From: JALORV01 sp035498175 | GTDB lineage: Bacteria > Pseudomonadota > Gammaproteobacteria > Burkholderiales > Burkholderiaceae_F | Assembly: GCA_035498175.1 (NCBI GenBank) | Contig: DATKAJ010000053.1 | Span: 1-64,000 of the forward strand | Direction: 5' to 3' | DNA length: 64,000 nt | Part shown: positions 18,842-28,070 of the stretch, piece by piece | Layout of the letters: each line of letters begins with the position of its first letter | Position numbering within the stretch: the stretch's first letter is position 1 | Program-made: the position numbers and the translations under genes | Notes under the pieces: generated by a model | What the model saw: the letters and a program-made list of their open reading frames with translations, nothing else | What the model was told of the DNA's origin: nothing | Database searches by the model: none

Positions 18842-19005
18842 GACTGAAGCGTCTCGTTCCGCAAGAAATCGCGCCACCGCGTTTGCGCCATATGCCGCGC
18901 TCGCTGCGTTGCGAGGTTCCTGCCTGAGCACCCGCTTGGCCCCTTGGCCGCGCGCCTTGCGGTCAGCGCGCCCGGACGCGGACATGAGAAGTCGTGCGGA
19001 GGTTT

Positions 19006-19662
<657 letters not shown>

Positions 19663-19732
19663 CGCGGCGATTCTACGGATCGACGGCGGTGCGCCGTACA
19701 ATCGCGGCCCTTCCTCTGCTCGAGAGCCGGCG

Positions 19733-20947
19733 TTGAGCGACCCTGTCACGCTCGAAACGATCCAGGCTGCGGCCGCGCGGCTGCGCGGCCACATCGAGGA
19801 AACGCCTTGCGTGCACTCGCGCACGCTGTCGCAGATCACGGGCGCCGAGGTCTACCTCAAGTTCGAGAACCTGCAGTTCACCGCTTCATTCAAGGAGCGC
19901 GGCGCGCTGAACAAGCTTTCGCTGCTGACTGCCGCGCAGAAGTCGAGCGGCGTGATCGCGGTCTCGGCAGGCAATCACGCACAGGGCGTGGCCTATCACG
20001 CGCAGCGGCTCGGCATTCCGGCCGTCATCGTGATGCCGCGCTTCACACCGACCGTGAAGATCGAGCGCACGCGCGGCTTCGGCGCGGAAATCATCCTGAC
20101 CGGCGATACCTTCGACGACGCACGCCTGGAGGCCGGGCTGCTTGCCGCGCGGCGCGGCCTGACGATGGTGCATCCATACGACGACGTGGATGTAATCGCC
20201 GGGCAGGGCACGATCGCGCTCGAGATGCTGGTCCAGCAGCCGACGCTCGAGTGCCTGTGCGTGGCGATTGGCGGCGGCGGATTGATCTCCGGGGTCGCGA
20301 CCGCGGCGCGTGCGATCAAGCCCGGGCTGCAGGTGATCGGCGTGCAGACGGAGCAGTTCCCGTCGATGTATGCGGCCTTCAAGGGTGTCGAGCTGCCGAC
20401 TGCAAACGCGACGCTGGCGGAGGGCATCGCGGTCAAGCAGCCGGGGAATTTGACCCAGACCATCGTGCGGCGCCTGGTCGACGACATCGTGCTGGTTTCC
20501 GAGGGCGACATCGAGCAGGCGATCGTGCTGCTGCTGGAAATCGAGAAGACCGTCGTCGAAGGTGCCGGCGCGGTGGGCCTGGCGGCGCTGCTGAGGCATC
20601 GCGATCGCTTCGCCGGGCGCAGGGTCGGATTGATCCTGAGCGGCGGCAACATCGACCCGATGGTGCTCGCGGACATCATCGAGCGCGGCATGGTGCGCGC
20701 CGGACGGTTGGCGCGAATCCGCGTGCACACGCGCGACGTGCCGGGAGAGCTTGCGCGCGCCGCGACGTTGATCGGCCAGGCGGGAGCAAACATCGAGGAA
20801 GTCGAGCACCAGCGCGCGTTCACGACGCTGCCGGTACAGAACGCAGAGCTCGAGTTCGTGCTGCAGACGCGTGGACCGGAGCACATCGAAGAAGTGCTCC
20901 GCACATTGCGCAACGCCGGCTTGCACGCGGAAATCCATCCTTATTGA
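19733..20947 (+). CDS. ilvA: Threonine ammonia-lyase (threonine dehydratase), short ACT-domain form
   Basis: This PLP enzyme deaminates threonine to 2-oxobutyrate, the entry to isoleucine synthesis or threonine breakdown. The 404-aa product has the PLP lysine in FTASFKERGALNK, the AVSAGNHAQGVAYHA substrate loop, the Gly-rich phosphate loop AIGGGGLISG and a C-terminal ACT-like domain (HTRDVPGELARAATLI, about residues 330-404). This is the about-400-aa form with one ACT-like domain rather than the 500-aa biosynthetic IlvA. I place the start at TTG 19733 (L-S-D-P-V-T-L), since no ATG fits. It is divergent from the LolD-like gene by 70 nt. Confidence 0.92.
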   Translation: MSDPVTLETIQAAAARLRGHIEETPCVHSRTLSQITGAEVYLKFENLQFTASFKERGALNKLSLLTAAQKSSGVIAVSAGNHAQGVAYHAQRLGIPAVIVMPRFTPTVKIERTRGFGAEIILTGDTFDDARLEAGLLAARRGLTMVHPYDDVDVIAGQGTIALEMLVQQPTLECLCVAIGGGGLISGVATAARAIKPGLQVIGVQTEQFPSMYAAFKGVELPTANATLAEGIAVKQPGNLTQTIVRRLVDDIVLVSEGDIEQAIVLLLEIEKTVVEGAGAVGLAALLRHRDRFAGRRVGLILSGGNIDPMVLADIIERGMVRAGRLARIRVHTRDVPGELARAATLIGQAGANIEEVEHQRAFTTLPVQNAELEFVLQTRGPEHIEEVLRTLRNAGLHAEIHPY

Positions 20948-21076
20948 TCCGGATCGACCCGCTGCGCATGCGCAGCGACTACGGGCGCGCCGCGTCGCTT
21001 GGCTTGCGCCAGATCAGTGTCCGCTTGCCGTGGGATAGCTACCTTATCTGTGGAGACGCAGAAGAGGGAGCCGACG

Positions 21077-21595
21077 ATGATTGCCGCGCGAACCCCTAAC
21101 ACGATTCATCGCACTCGGACCCGTACGCCGCCTGCAAAGTCGAAGCCGGCTGCCCGGCGCGCGCTCGACTGGAACGCGAAGCTGCGGCCAGGGCTCGAAC
21201 CCGAGATCGTGATCGACAAGCGATACGGCGACCGCCTGCTTTTGCCGACGCCGCTGCTGATCGCCGGCGAGATCGCGGCCATTCCGAGCGGCGCGACGCT
21301 CGCGGTGTCGGCGCTGCGTCGGACGCTCGCCGCCCGCTTCGGCGCTGACCGCACCTGCCCGCTGATGACCGGCATGTTCCTGAAGATCATCGCCGGCGCG
21401 GTGGCCGACGATCTGGTGCAGCGGCATCCGCCGCGGTGGCCAGTGTGGCGCGTCGTCGGCGACGATGGTCGCCTCAGTACGGTCTGGCCGCTCGACGCGC
21501 TGTATCGCGCCACGCGCCTGCGCGAGGAAGGCGTGAAGATCGGTCGAAAAGGGGACGCCTGGCAGGTGCTGGGCGTTGCCGAAGCCGGGCGCTGA
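21077..21595 (+). CDS. MGMT-fold protein without the acceptor cysteine (alkyltransferase-like)
   Basis: The 172-aa protein has a basic, Pro-rich N-terminus (about 35 residues), then a domain with the layout of O6-alkylguanine-DNA alkyltransferase: AGEIAAIPSGATLAVSALR matches the DNA-binding helix-turn-helix entry (x-x-IPxG-x-T), and PVWRVVGDDGRL occupies the place of the active-site PCHRV-x-G motif. The acceptor Cys-His is replaced by V-W, so it cannot be a methyl-accepting enzyme of the usual kind. I recall a widespread family with TCPVTTGIFLRIVAEAA and PFWRV motifs, which this resembles (TCPLMTGMFLKIIAGAVADD). Its function is unknown; recognition of damaged or modified DNA is a guess from the fold. 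ATG 21077 follows GAGGGAG. Confidence 0.7.
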   Translation: MIAARTPNTIHRTRTRTPPAKSKPAARRALDWNAKLRPGLEPEIVIDKRYGDRLLLPTPLLIAGEIAAIPSGATLAVSALRRTLAARFGADRTCPLMTGMFLKIIAGAVADDLVQRHPPRWPVWRVVGDDGRLSTVWPLDALYRATRLREEGVKIGRKGDAWQVLGVAEAGR

Positions 21596-21704
21596 CGCGC
21601 TCGGCCGTGACTTGGCCGCTGTCCGTCGCGCGCCGCCCGGCATCCGCCCGCTGCTCCGGGCAACGCGGTTATCGGAAGATCCGGGATAGGTTCTAGACTG
21701 CGGC

Positions 21705-22661
21705 ATGCGACTCGCCGCCGCGCCGCGCTATCGCTTCTTCGATCTGTTGCAGGCGCGGGTCGATCCCGTGGGCGAACTGCGCGCCGGTCTCGCCGCCGAA
21801 CCGTCCTTCATCTCACCCAAGTTCTTCTACGACGAACTCGGCGCGCGGCTGTTCGAGGCGATCTGCGCCCTGCCCGAGTACACACTGCCGCGCGACGAGC
21901 AGTCGATCTTCGATCGGCGTGCAGAGGAAATCGCGGCGATCGTCGGCGGTGGATCGACCCTCGTCGACCTCGGCGCCGGCAACTGCGCCAAGGCCGAGCG
22001 GCTCTTCGGCACACTGCGGCCGGCACGGTACGTCGCCGTCGACATCGCGGGCGGCTTCCTGCAAGCGCAGCTGCAGCCGCTTTCGGAGCGTCATCCGCAG
22101 ATCCAGGTGACCGGTGTGGCGGTCGACTTCATGCACGGGCTGCAGCTTCCCGAGGCGGTGCTGCGCGCGCCGTGCCTCGCCTTCTATCCAGGTTCTTCCA
22201 TCGGCAACTTCGCGCCTGACGAGGCGGTCGCATTCCTCGCGCGCGTCCGTGCGCTCTGCGGCGGGCCGCTGTTGCTCGGCGCCGACCTGGACAAGGACGA
22301 GGCCGCAATCGTCTCGGCGTACGACGACGCGCTCGGTGTGACAGCGGCGTTCAACCTCAACGTGCTCCGGGTTGCCAATCGCCTCGCGGGCACGGACTTC
22401 GACGTTGCCGACTGGCGTCACGTGGCGCTTTACGACCGCGCAGCCGGTCGCATCGAGATGCACCTCGAGGCGCGCCGTGCGCTCACACTGAAATGGCCGG
22501 GCGCCGAGCGTCGCTTCGCTGCGCGCGATCGCATCCACACCGAGAATTCATACAAGTACACGCTGCCGGGACTGACTGCGCTGCTGCGAGCGGCCGGCTA
22601 CTCGACGGTGCGGATATACACGGACGCCGCGGACCGCTTCGCGCTTGCGCTGGCCCAGTAG
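21705..22661 (+). CDS. egtD: L-histidine N-alpha-methyltransferase (ergothioneine synthesis)
   Basis: EgtD adds three methyl groups from SAM to histidine, giving hercynine, the first step of ergothioneine synthesis. The 318-aa product has the family opening FISPKFFYDELGARLFEAICALPEYTLPR in the first 60 residues, the SAM-binding motif LVDLGAGNCAKAERL (about residue 85), FYPGSSIGNFAPDEA, LGADLDKD, FNLNVLRVANR and the C-terminal HTENSYKY-x-LPGL. All of these are characteristic. It converges on egtB with a 19-nt gap, so the two genes are next to each other but not in one operon. Confidence 0.95.
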   Translation: MRLAAAPRYRFFDLLQARVDPVGELRAGLAAEPSFISPKFFYDELGARLFEAICALPEYTLPRDEQSIFDRRAEEIAAIVGGGSTLVDLGAGNCAKAERLFGTLRPARYVAVDIAGGFLQAQLQPLSERHPQIQVTGVAVDFMHGLQLPEAVLRAPCLAFYPGSSIGNFAPDEAVAFLARVRALCGGPLLLGADLDKDEAAIVSAYDDALGVTAAFNLNVLRVANRLAGTDFDVADWRHVALYDRAAGRIEMHLEARRALTLKWPGAERRFAARDRIHTENSYKYTLPGLTALLRAAGYSTVRIYTDAADRFALALAQ

Positions 22662-22680
22662 CGATCCCGCGTGCAGGCGT

Positions 22681-23901
22681 TCAGGCGGCCAGTCGCATCG
22701 TGGCGTACATGTACGGGTACTCGGCCCTGAACCAGTTGCGGAACGAGGGTCGTGCGAGGCGGGCCGCGGTTCGCACCGACCCGCCCTTCAGCACGAAGTG
22801 CGCGCCGTCGAAGAAGTTTGCCGAGTAGCCTGGGTAGTAGGTCCGCGGCCGGAAGCCCGCGTAGCCGTGAAACGGCGTGCTGGTCCACTCCCAGCCGTTG
22901 CCCAGCATCTGCTCGGCACCCTCGGGAGTCGCACTGGCGCGATTCGCGCCGACGGGCACGGTGTCCCAGCCGGTGAAGTCGAGCTGCGCGCGCGCCTCTG
23001 TCGGCGGTGCGTCGCCCCACGGATATGATCGGTGGCCCGCGCCGTAGGCGGCACGCTGCCACTCCGCTTCTGTCGGCAGCCGTGCTCCAGCCCACCCGGC
23101 GTAGGCAGTGGCCTGGCGCTGCGTGACCAAGACCGGCTCGTTCAGCGGCAGCGGCACGTGCCCGAACATGCGCCGCAGCATCCAGCGTTCACCCGCCCGC
23201 GTCCAGAAGTGCGGCGCCGGACCGCCGGCCGCGACAAAGCCGAGGTACTCACCGTTCGTGACCTTGTGGTGGGCGAGCCGAAACTCTGGGACCGTGACCT
23301 CGTGAGCTGGAAACTCGTTGTCCCAGCCGAACTGGCCGGCGCGCTGCCCGAGCTGTGCAGGCCCGCCAGGAATGTTCGTCCACGCCGTCGTTGTGGCGGG
23401 GGCAAGGATGGGTTCGTGCCGAAATCGATCAGGGGCACGCTTCAGTTCCGGCGGTAGTTCATGCAGCAGGTAGCACAGCGTCTCCGCGTGCATCCAGCGA
23501 TGTTCCAGCGCGGTCAGCAGTCGTTCGGACGGCAGCCGGTCGATGGCCGCGTCGATCGTCGCGCGCGTCCGCTCGACGTAACGCTGAACCTCGGCCAGCG
23601 CAGGCCAGTCGCCGGCATCGTCGTCAGGCGCCTGGCCCGGCTCCGGGTCGATGCCCGCCTCGAACAGCCGGTCGAAGGATGGCGCGAAGGCGGGCAGGTC
23701 AAGCACGCCGCGCGCAAGCTGGTTCCAGTCGAATGCGTCGAGGTGTCCGGCGTAAAAGATCAGCCGATGGCGGTCGGCGATCGGCCGCGCATACAGCGTC
23801 TCAGGCGCGACGAGCCGGAACAGCGCGTCGGCGTGGGCGCGCGCCGTGCGCAATTCGTCGTGCAGCCGATAGGCCGCGCGGGGAAACTCGAGCGCATCCA
23901 T
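22681..23901 (-). CDS. egtB: Ergothioneine biosynthesis sulfoxide synthase
   Basis: EgtB is a non-haem iron enzyme that joins hercynine to a thiol (gamma-glutamylcysteine or cysteine) with O2 to give the sulfoxide precursor of ergothioneine. The 406-aa product has an N-terminal DinB-like domain carrying the iron histidines (FYAGHLDAFDWNQ, about residue 53, and HRWMHAETLCYLLHE, about residues 132-136) and a C-terminal FGE-sulfatase/C-type-lectin domain (EVTVPEFRLAHHKVTNGEYL; ARLPTEAEWQRAA; GNGWEWTSTPFHGY; KGGSVRTAARLARPSFRNWF). No egtC or egtE is nearby. The shortened one-thiol route is possible but is not decided by sequence. Confidence 0.95.
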   Translation of the reverse strand: MDALEFPRAAYRLHDELRTARAHADALFRLVAPETLYARPIADRHRLIFYAGHLDAFDWNQLARGVLDLPAFAPSFDRLFEAGIDPEPGQAPDDDAGDWPALAEVQRYVERTRATIDAAIDRLPSERLLTALEHRWMHAETLCYLLHELPPELKRAPDRFRHEPILAPATTTAWTNIPGGPAQLGQRAGQFGWDNEFPAHEVTVPEFRLAHHKVTNGEYLGFVAAGGPAPHFWTRAGERWMLRRMFGHVPLPLNEPVLVTQRQATAYAGWAGARLPTEAEWQRAAYGAGHRSYPWGDAPPTEARAQLDFTGWDTVPVGANRASATPEGAEQMLGNGWEWTSTPFHGYAGFRPRTYYPGYSANFFDGAHFVLKGGSVRTAARLARPSFRNWFRAEYPYMYATMRLAA

Positions 23902-24024
23902 CCGCTAAACCATACGCTCGGATGGTGACGACGCCAACCGTCGCGCCGCATGTTCTTTTACGGCCTCCGGGATCGGCGTTTGCTAGCGCTCGCCGGCTGT
24001 GCGTTGGTGCGCGCGCCGTTGGCG

Positions 24025-25335
24025 CTAGGTCAGCGGGTTGCGGGCCAGCGGCGGGTTCTTGGCGAAGTAGCGCTTGATCCCGGCGAGGATTGCGCGCGCC
24101 ATCTGTTCCTGATACTCATCGTCGCGCAGGCGCGCTTCCTCTTCGGGATTGCTGATGAAGGCGGTCTCGACGAGGATGGACGGCATGTCCGGTGCCTTCA
24201 GCACGGCGAAGCCCGCCTGCTCGACGCGCGCCTTGTGCAGGCGGTTGACGCGCTCGAGTTCGCGCAGCACCGCACTGCCGAGCTTGAGGCTGTCGTTGAT
24301 CTGCGCCGTCGTCGACAGATCCAGCAGCACACGCGCGAGTTGCCGGTCATGCGATGCGAGGTTGATGCCGCCGATCAGGTCGGCGTCGTTTTCCCGCCGC
24401 GCCATCCAGGCCGCTGTGCTGCTCGATGCACCGTTTTCGGACAGCGCGAACACCGAAGAGCCGCGCGCGTCGGGGCGGATCCACGCATCCGCATGCACCG
24501 ACACCAGCAGGTCGGCCTGCACCGCGCGCGCCTTGGCCACCCGCGTGCGCAGCGGCACGAAGTAGTCGCCGTCGCGCGTCAGCGCCACCCGCATGCCGGC
24601 GTCGGCCACGATCAGTTCGCGCAGACGGCGCGCGATCGACAGCGTCACGTCCTTCTCGTAGGTGCCGGCCTTGCCAATGGCGCCCGGGTCTTCGCCGCCG
24701 TGCCCGGGATCGATCGCGACCGTGACGATGCGCTGGACGTCGTTGTCGCCATTGCGCCGGGTCGGCGGGGCCGGCGAGCGTGCAAGCGTGCGGTCGGGCT
24801 CGGAGGCCTTCGGGACGCTGCCGAAATCCGAGTCCCGCGGAGTCGCCTGTTCGCGCAGCAGCGCCATCAGCGGATCCGGCGGATTGACCGGGTAGAGGTC
24901 GAGTACGAGCCTGTGCCGATACGGTCCCACCGGCTCGAGGTCGAATACCTGCGGCTTGACGTCTTCCTTCAGTTCGATCACCAGCCGCACGACCTTCGGC
25001 CGGTTCTGCCCGATGCGGATCAGGCCGATATACGGATCGTTCGCCTCGACCTTGCCGACGAGATCGCGGAACGCCGGCGTGAGATCGATGCCTTCGATGT
25101 CAACCACGAGGCGCAGCGGTGGCGTCTCGCGGATCATGAACTGCGTGAATTTCAGCGGTTCGTCATGCTCCAGCGCGACGCGGGTGTAGTCGCGTGCCGG
25201 CCAGACGCGCACGCCGAGCAGCGTGGCGCCGCGTGCAATGTGCAGCGGAGTCAGAGCGAGCACGAGCGATCCGCCCGCGGCCTGCATCAGGCGACGGCGT
25301 TCGCATCGAACTCCCTCAGTGCACTTTCCAGACAT
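24025..25335 (-). CDS. amiC: N-acetylmuramoyl-L-alanine amidase
   Basis: This periplasmic zinc amidase removes stem peptides from septal peptidoglycan during daughter-cell separation. The 436-aa protein has a twin-arginine-like signal (CERRRLMQAAGGSLVLALTPL), as in E. coli AmiC, an N-terminal AMIN domain (about residues 45-150) that targets it to the septum, a linker, and a C-terminal amidase_3 domain with zinc ligands in AIDPGHGGEDPGAIG (His), the following Glu in TYEKDVTLSIA, SVHADAW (His) and the catalytic Glu in ILVETAFISNPEEE. Its start lies inside the 3' end of tsaE (49-nt overlap), so it is coupled to tsaE. No LysM domain follows. Confidence 0.94.
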   Translation of the reverse strand: MSGKCTEGVRCERRRLMQAAGGSLVLALTPLHIARGATLLGVRVWPARDYTRVALEHDEPLKFTQFMIRETPPLRLVVDIEGIDLTPAFRDLVGKVEANDPYIGLIRIGQNRPKVVRLVIELKEDVKPQVFDLEPVGPYRHRLVLDLYPVNPPDPLMALLREQATPRDSDFGSVPKASEPDRTLARSPAPPTRRNGDNDVQRIVTVAIDPGHGGEDPGAIGKAGTYEKDVTLSIARRLRELIVADAGMRVALTRDGDYFVPLRTRVAKARAVQADLLVSVHADAWIRPDARGSSVFALSENGASSSTAAWMARRENDADLIGGINLASHDRQLARVLLDLSTTAQINDSLKLGSAVLRELERVNRLHKARVEQAGFAVLKAPDMPSILVETAFISNPEEEARLRDDEYQEQMARAILAGIKRYFAKNPPLARNPLT

Positions 25336-25877
25336 GCCCGTCCCGCTGGACTCGACGCGTCGAACCGCGCGCGCCGCCCTTCACCGTCGAACTCCAGTGC
25401 GATCGTCAGGTCTGCCCGCGGCAGCCGATCGCCGGCCTTCTCGGCCCACTCGATCGCACAGATGCTGCCGGGCCGGAACTGGTCTCGAAATCCGATCCCG
25501 AACTCGCGCGGATCGGCGAAACGATAGAAATCAAAGTGATAGAAGTCTAAGCTCGAATCTTTATGAGGTTCAAGCCCATGGCGACCGGCGGTGGGCGCGG
25601 CGTGGCTCACGACATACGGTTCGAGCACCGCAAACGTGGGACTGCGGATCGGGCCGGTCACGTCCAGCCCGCGCAGCCAGGCGCGGACCAAAGCTGTTTT
25701 GCCAACGCCGAGGTCGCCGCCGACGTTGACGTGGAGTCCATGCGCACGAATCAGGTCGGCGTGCAGGCGGCACGCCACGGCAAGTGCGCCTCCGAGGTGG
25801 TCGGTAGCCGCCGGCGTCGGCAGGCGACGTTCGATCACCGACGCAGCCGCGGAGGGCGACACTAAGATGCCTCGCAT
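25287..25877 (-). CDS. tsaE: tRNA threonylcarbamoyladenosine biosynthesis ATPase TsaE
   Basis: TsaE is the ATPase partner of TsaB/TsaD in making t6A37 of ANN-decoding tRNAs. The product is 196 aa from ATG 25877. It has the P-loop NVGGDLGVGKTALVRAW (about residue 60), the SPTFAVLEPY switch segment, DFYHFDFYRFADP and CAIEWAEKAGDRLP (Walker B-like Glu). All of these are family hallmarks. ATG 25877 overlaps the divergent queG start (ATG 25867); a GTG at 25862 would avoid this and is a possible alternative. The amiC gene overlaps its 3' end, a tsaE-amiC order common in proteobacteria. Confidence 0.93.
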   Translation of the reverse strand: MRGILVSPSAAASVIERRLPTPAATDHLGGALAVACRLHADLIRAHGLHVNVGGDLGVGKTALVRAWLRGLDVTGPIRSPTFAVLEPYVVSHAAPTAGRHGLEPHKDSSLDFYHFDFYRFADPREFGIGFRDQFRPGSICAIEWAEKAGDRLPRADLTIALEFDGEGRRARFDASSPAGRACLESALREFDANAVA

Positions 25878-27006
25878 GAAATCCGATCGCGCCGAGCATA
25901 CGCGCGCGCTCACGTCTCACGTCGAGTTCGACGGTGTCACGCTGCTCGGGCACATCCGCAAGTGGGGCGCGGAACTTGGTTTTACGCAAATCGGGGTCGC
26001 CGACCTGCAACTCGAAGAGGCCACGAGCCGCCTGCAGGCGTGGCTCGCCGAAGGCCGTCACGGCACGATGGACTACATGGCGCGCCACGCGGAACTGCGC
26101 GCCGAGCCGCAGCGGCTGCTGCGCGGCGCGGTGCGGGCGATCACCGCGCGCATGGACTATCTGCCGCCGGGCACGGCGTCCGACTGGGCCGAGCGCGAGC
26201 AGCAGCGCCTGCGTGAACCCGGCACCGCAGTCGTGTCGCTCTACGCGCGCGGTCGCGACTATCACAAGGTGCTGCGCTCGGGGCTGCAGGCGCTCGCCGG
26301 GCGCATCGAGTCGGCGGTCGGAGCGTTCGGTTACCGGGTCGCGACTGATTCCGCGCCGGTGTTTGAAACCGAGCTCGCGCGCAAGGCCGGTCTCGGCTGG
26401 CGGGGGAAACACACGCTGCTGCTGACGCCGGATGCGGGATCGATGTTCTTCCTCGGCGAGATCCTGACCGACCTGCCGCTGCCGGTTGATACGCCGACGG
26501 AGGAGCACTGCGGCACCTGCAGCCGCTGCATCGAAGCCTGTCCGACCGGCGCGATCACCGGCCCGTACCAGCTCGACGCACGCCGCTGCATCTCGTACCT
26601 GACGATCGAGCATTCGGGTCCGATCCCGGAAGCGCTGCGACCGCTGATCGGCAACCGCGTCTACGGCTGCGACGATTGCCAGCTCGTCTGCCCGTGGAAC
26701 AAGTTCGCGCAGCGTGCCGTGGTGCCCGACTTTGAGGCGCGCAACGGGCTGGATTCCGCACGGCTCGCGGAACTGCTGGCTTGGAGCGAGCAGGAGTTTG
26801 CGGTGCGCCTCGCCGGTTCGGCGATCCGTCGCATCGGGCATGAGCGCTGGCTGCGCAATATCGCGGTCGCGCTCGGCAACGGGCCGGCCACGCCCGAGGC
26901 CGTCACGGCGCTGCGCGCGCGGCGCGACCATCCCAGCGTGCTGGTGCGCGAACACGTGCAGTGGGCACTGGCGCGGCTCGAAGCCGCTAGCGCGCTGCCA
27001 GGCTGA
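25867..27006 (+). CDS. queG: Epoxyqueuosine reductase
   Basis: QueG reduces epoxyqueuosine to queuosine in tRNA using cobalamin and iron-sulfur clusters. The 379-aa protein starts at ATG 25867 (GGAGGG lies about 10 nt upstream). It has the N-terminal cobalamin-binding segment RHGTMDYMARHAELR, and two 4Fe-4S motifs in the middle: EEHCGTCSRCIEACPTGAI and VYGCDDCQLVCPWNKFA (about residues 215-280). A C-terminal HEAT-like region follows (IRRIGHERWLRNIAVALGN). Its 3' end overlaps the convergent AEC transporter gene by 20 nt. Its 5' end overlaps the divergent tsaE, so both ends are shared with opposite-strand genes. Confidence 0.95.
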   Translation: MPRMKSDRAEHTRALTSHVEFDGVTLLGHIRKWGAELGFTQIGVADLQLEEATSRLQAWLAEGRHGTMDYMARHAELRAEPQRLLRGAVRAITARMDYLPPGTASDWAEREQQRLREPGTAVVSLYARGRDYHKVLRSGLQALAGRIESAVGAFGYRVATDSAPVFETELARKAGLGWRGKHTLLLTPDAGSMFFLGEILTDLPLPVDTPTEEHCGTCSRCIEACPTGAITGPYQLDARRCISYLTIEHSGPIPEALRPLIGNRVYGCDDCQLVCPWNKFAQRAVVPDFEARNGLDSARLAELLAWSEQEFAVRLAGSAIRRIGHERWLRNIAVALGNGPATPEAVTALRARRDHPSVLVREHVQWALARLEAASALPG

Positions 27007-27883
27007 TCGCGACCGGCAGCGTCAGCATCGCGAGCAGCGTCTGCACCGTGATCGCGTAGGCAACCGGCGCAGCGCGTCCGCCCATGCGCACGGCGAGTAT
27101 GTAGGCGCTCGACGCGGTCGGCAGCGCCGCGAACAGCATGACGATCAGCGCCTGTACGCCGCTGAGTCCGACCGCGTACGACAGCGCGAGCGCCAGCGCC
27201 GGCATGGCGAGCAGCTTCACGGCCACGAGGTAGATCATGGTCGGACGTTCTTCGTGCACCGAAGCGAACGTGAGGCCGGCACCGATGCACAGCAGCCCGA
27301 GCGCGAGGCTCGCCGTGCCGAGCCGCGTGAGGAAGGTGCCGAGCAGCACCGGCATCTCGAAGCCCAGCACGTTGGCGACCAGGCCCGAAACCGTCGCCAG
27401 GATCAGCGGATTGACCGCCATTTCGCGCAGCACTCCGGTCTGCCGGTGGCGGGCGAGCGCGAACACTGCGAACGTGTTTGCCAGCGGCACGCAGACCGCG
27501 ACGATCAGCGCCATCAGTGCCACGCCACGCGGGCCGGCGAGCGACTGTGCGAGCGCGAGACCGACGTAGGAGTTGTAGCGGAACGCCGTCTGCACGCAGC
27601 TCGCGAAGAAGTCTGCCTTCGGCCGGAAGATCCAGCGCGCGCAGAAGCCGAGCAGCACCGCGACGAGAAAGGCGCCGACCGCGGCGGCAAGCATGCGTCC
27701 TTCGCTCGCGAGCGAAAACTTCGCGTTGACGATCGACGTGAAGAGCAGCGGCGGAAATAGCGCGTAGTAGACGAGTCGCTCCGCTCCATCCCAGAACGGG
27801 CGCGTGAAGCCGAGGCGGCGAGCAAGCACCACGCCCATCAGGATCAGCGCGAAATCCGGCAGCATCAGCAGCGCGTTATTCAT
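26987..27883 (-). CDS. AEC-family transporter (auxin efflux carrier fold)
   Basis: The 298-aa inner-membrane protein has about ten helices in two inverted five-helix halves. It shows family features such as ERLVYYALFPPLLFTSIV in helix 2, the conserved TAFRYNSYVGLALAQ stretch with its Asn, NPLILATVSGLVAN mid-protein and LPTASSAYILAVRMGG near the end. Bacterial AEC proteins move small dicarboxylates such as malate, but the substrate here is unknown. The last 20 nt overlap the 3' end of queG on the other strand. Its promoter shares the gap with the tRNA-Thr promoter. Confidence 0.9.
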   Translation of the reverse strand: MNNALLMLPDFALILMGVVLARRLGFTRPFWDGAERLVYYALFPPLLFTSIVNAKFSLASEGRMLAAAVGAFLVAVLLGFCARWIFRPKADFFASCVQTAFRYNSYVGLALAQSLAGPRGVALMALIVAVCVPLANTFAVFALARHRQTGVLREMAVNPLILATVSGLVANVLGFEMPVLLGTFLTRLGTASLALGLLCIGAGLTFASVHEERPTMIYLVAVKLLAMPALALALSYAVGLSGVQALIVMLFAALPTASSAYILAVRMGGRAAPVAYAITVQTLLAMLTLPVAISLAAR

Positions 27884-27905
27884 CGCATTCGCGCCCCGCG
27901 CGGAA

Positions 27906-27934
27906 TTGCTGGCCCCTGCAGTGGCCCGTATAAT
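27906..27934 (+). promoter_or_regulatory. Sigma-70 promoter of tRNA-Thr
   Basis: TTGCTG (27906-27911) and TATAAT (27929-27934) are separated by exactly 17 nt, with the tRNA starting 20 nt after the -10. This is a near-consensus housekeeping promoter, predicting transcription from about 27941 and a short 5' leader to be trimmed by RNase P. Confidence 0.8.
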
Positions 27935-27954
27935 CCCGCCCCTGCTTCTTCAAC

Positions 27955-28030
<76 letters not shown>

Positions 28031-28070
28031 GTGCAAGCAGCACCAGCGCGACTGCGTTTTCGCAGGCAGA

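Noticed and set aside
16415..18985. An 856-codon open frame antisense to mgtA
   Set aside because: Composition (His, Arg, Gln, Asp) is that of a mirrored P-type ATPase gene. It has no start context or recognisable domain.
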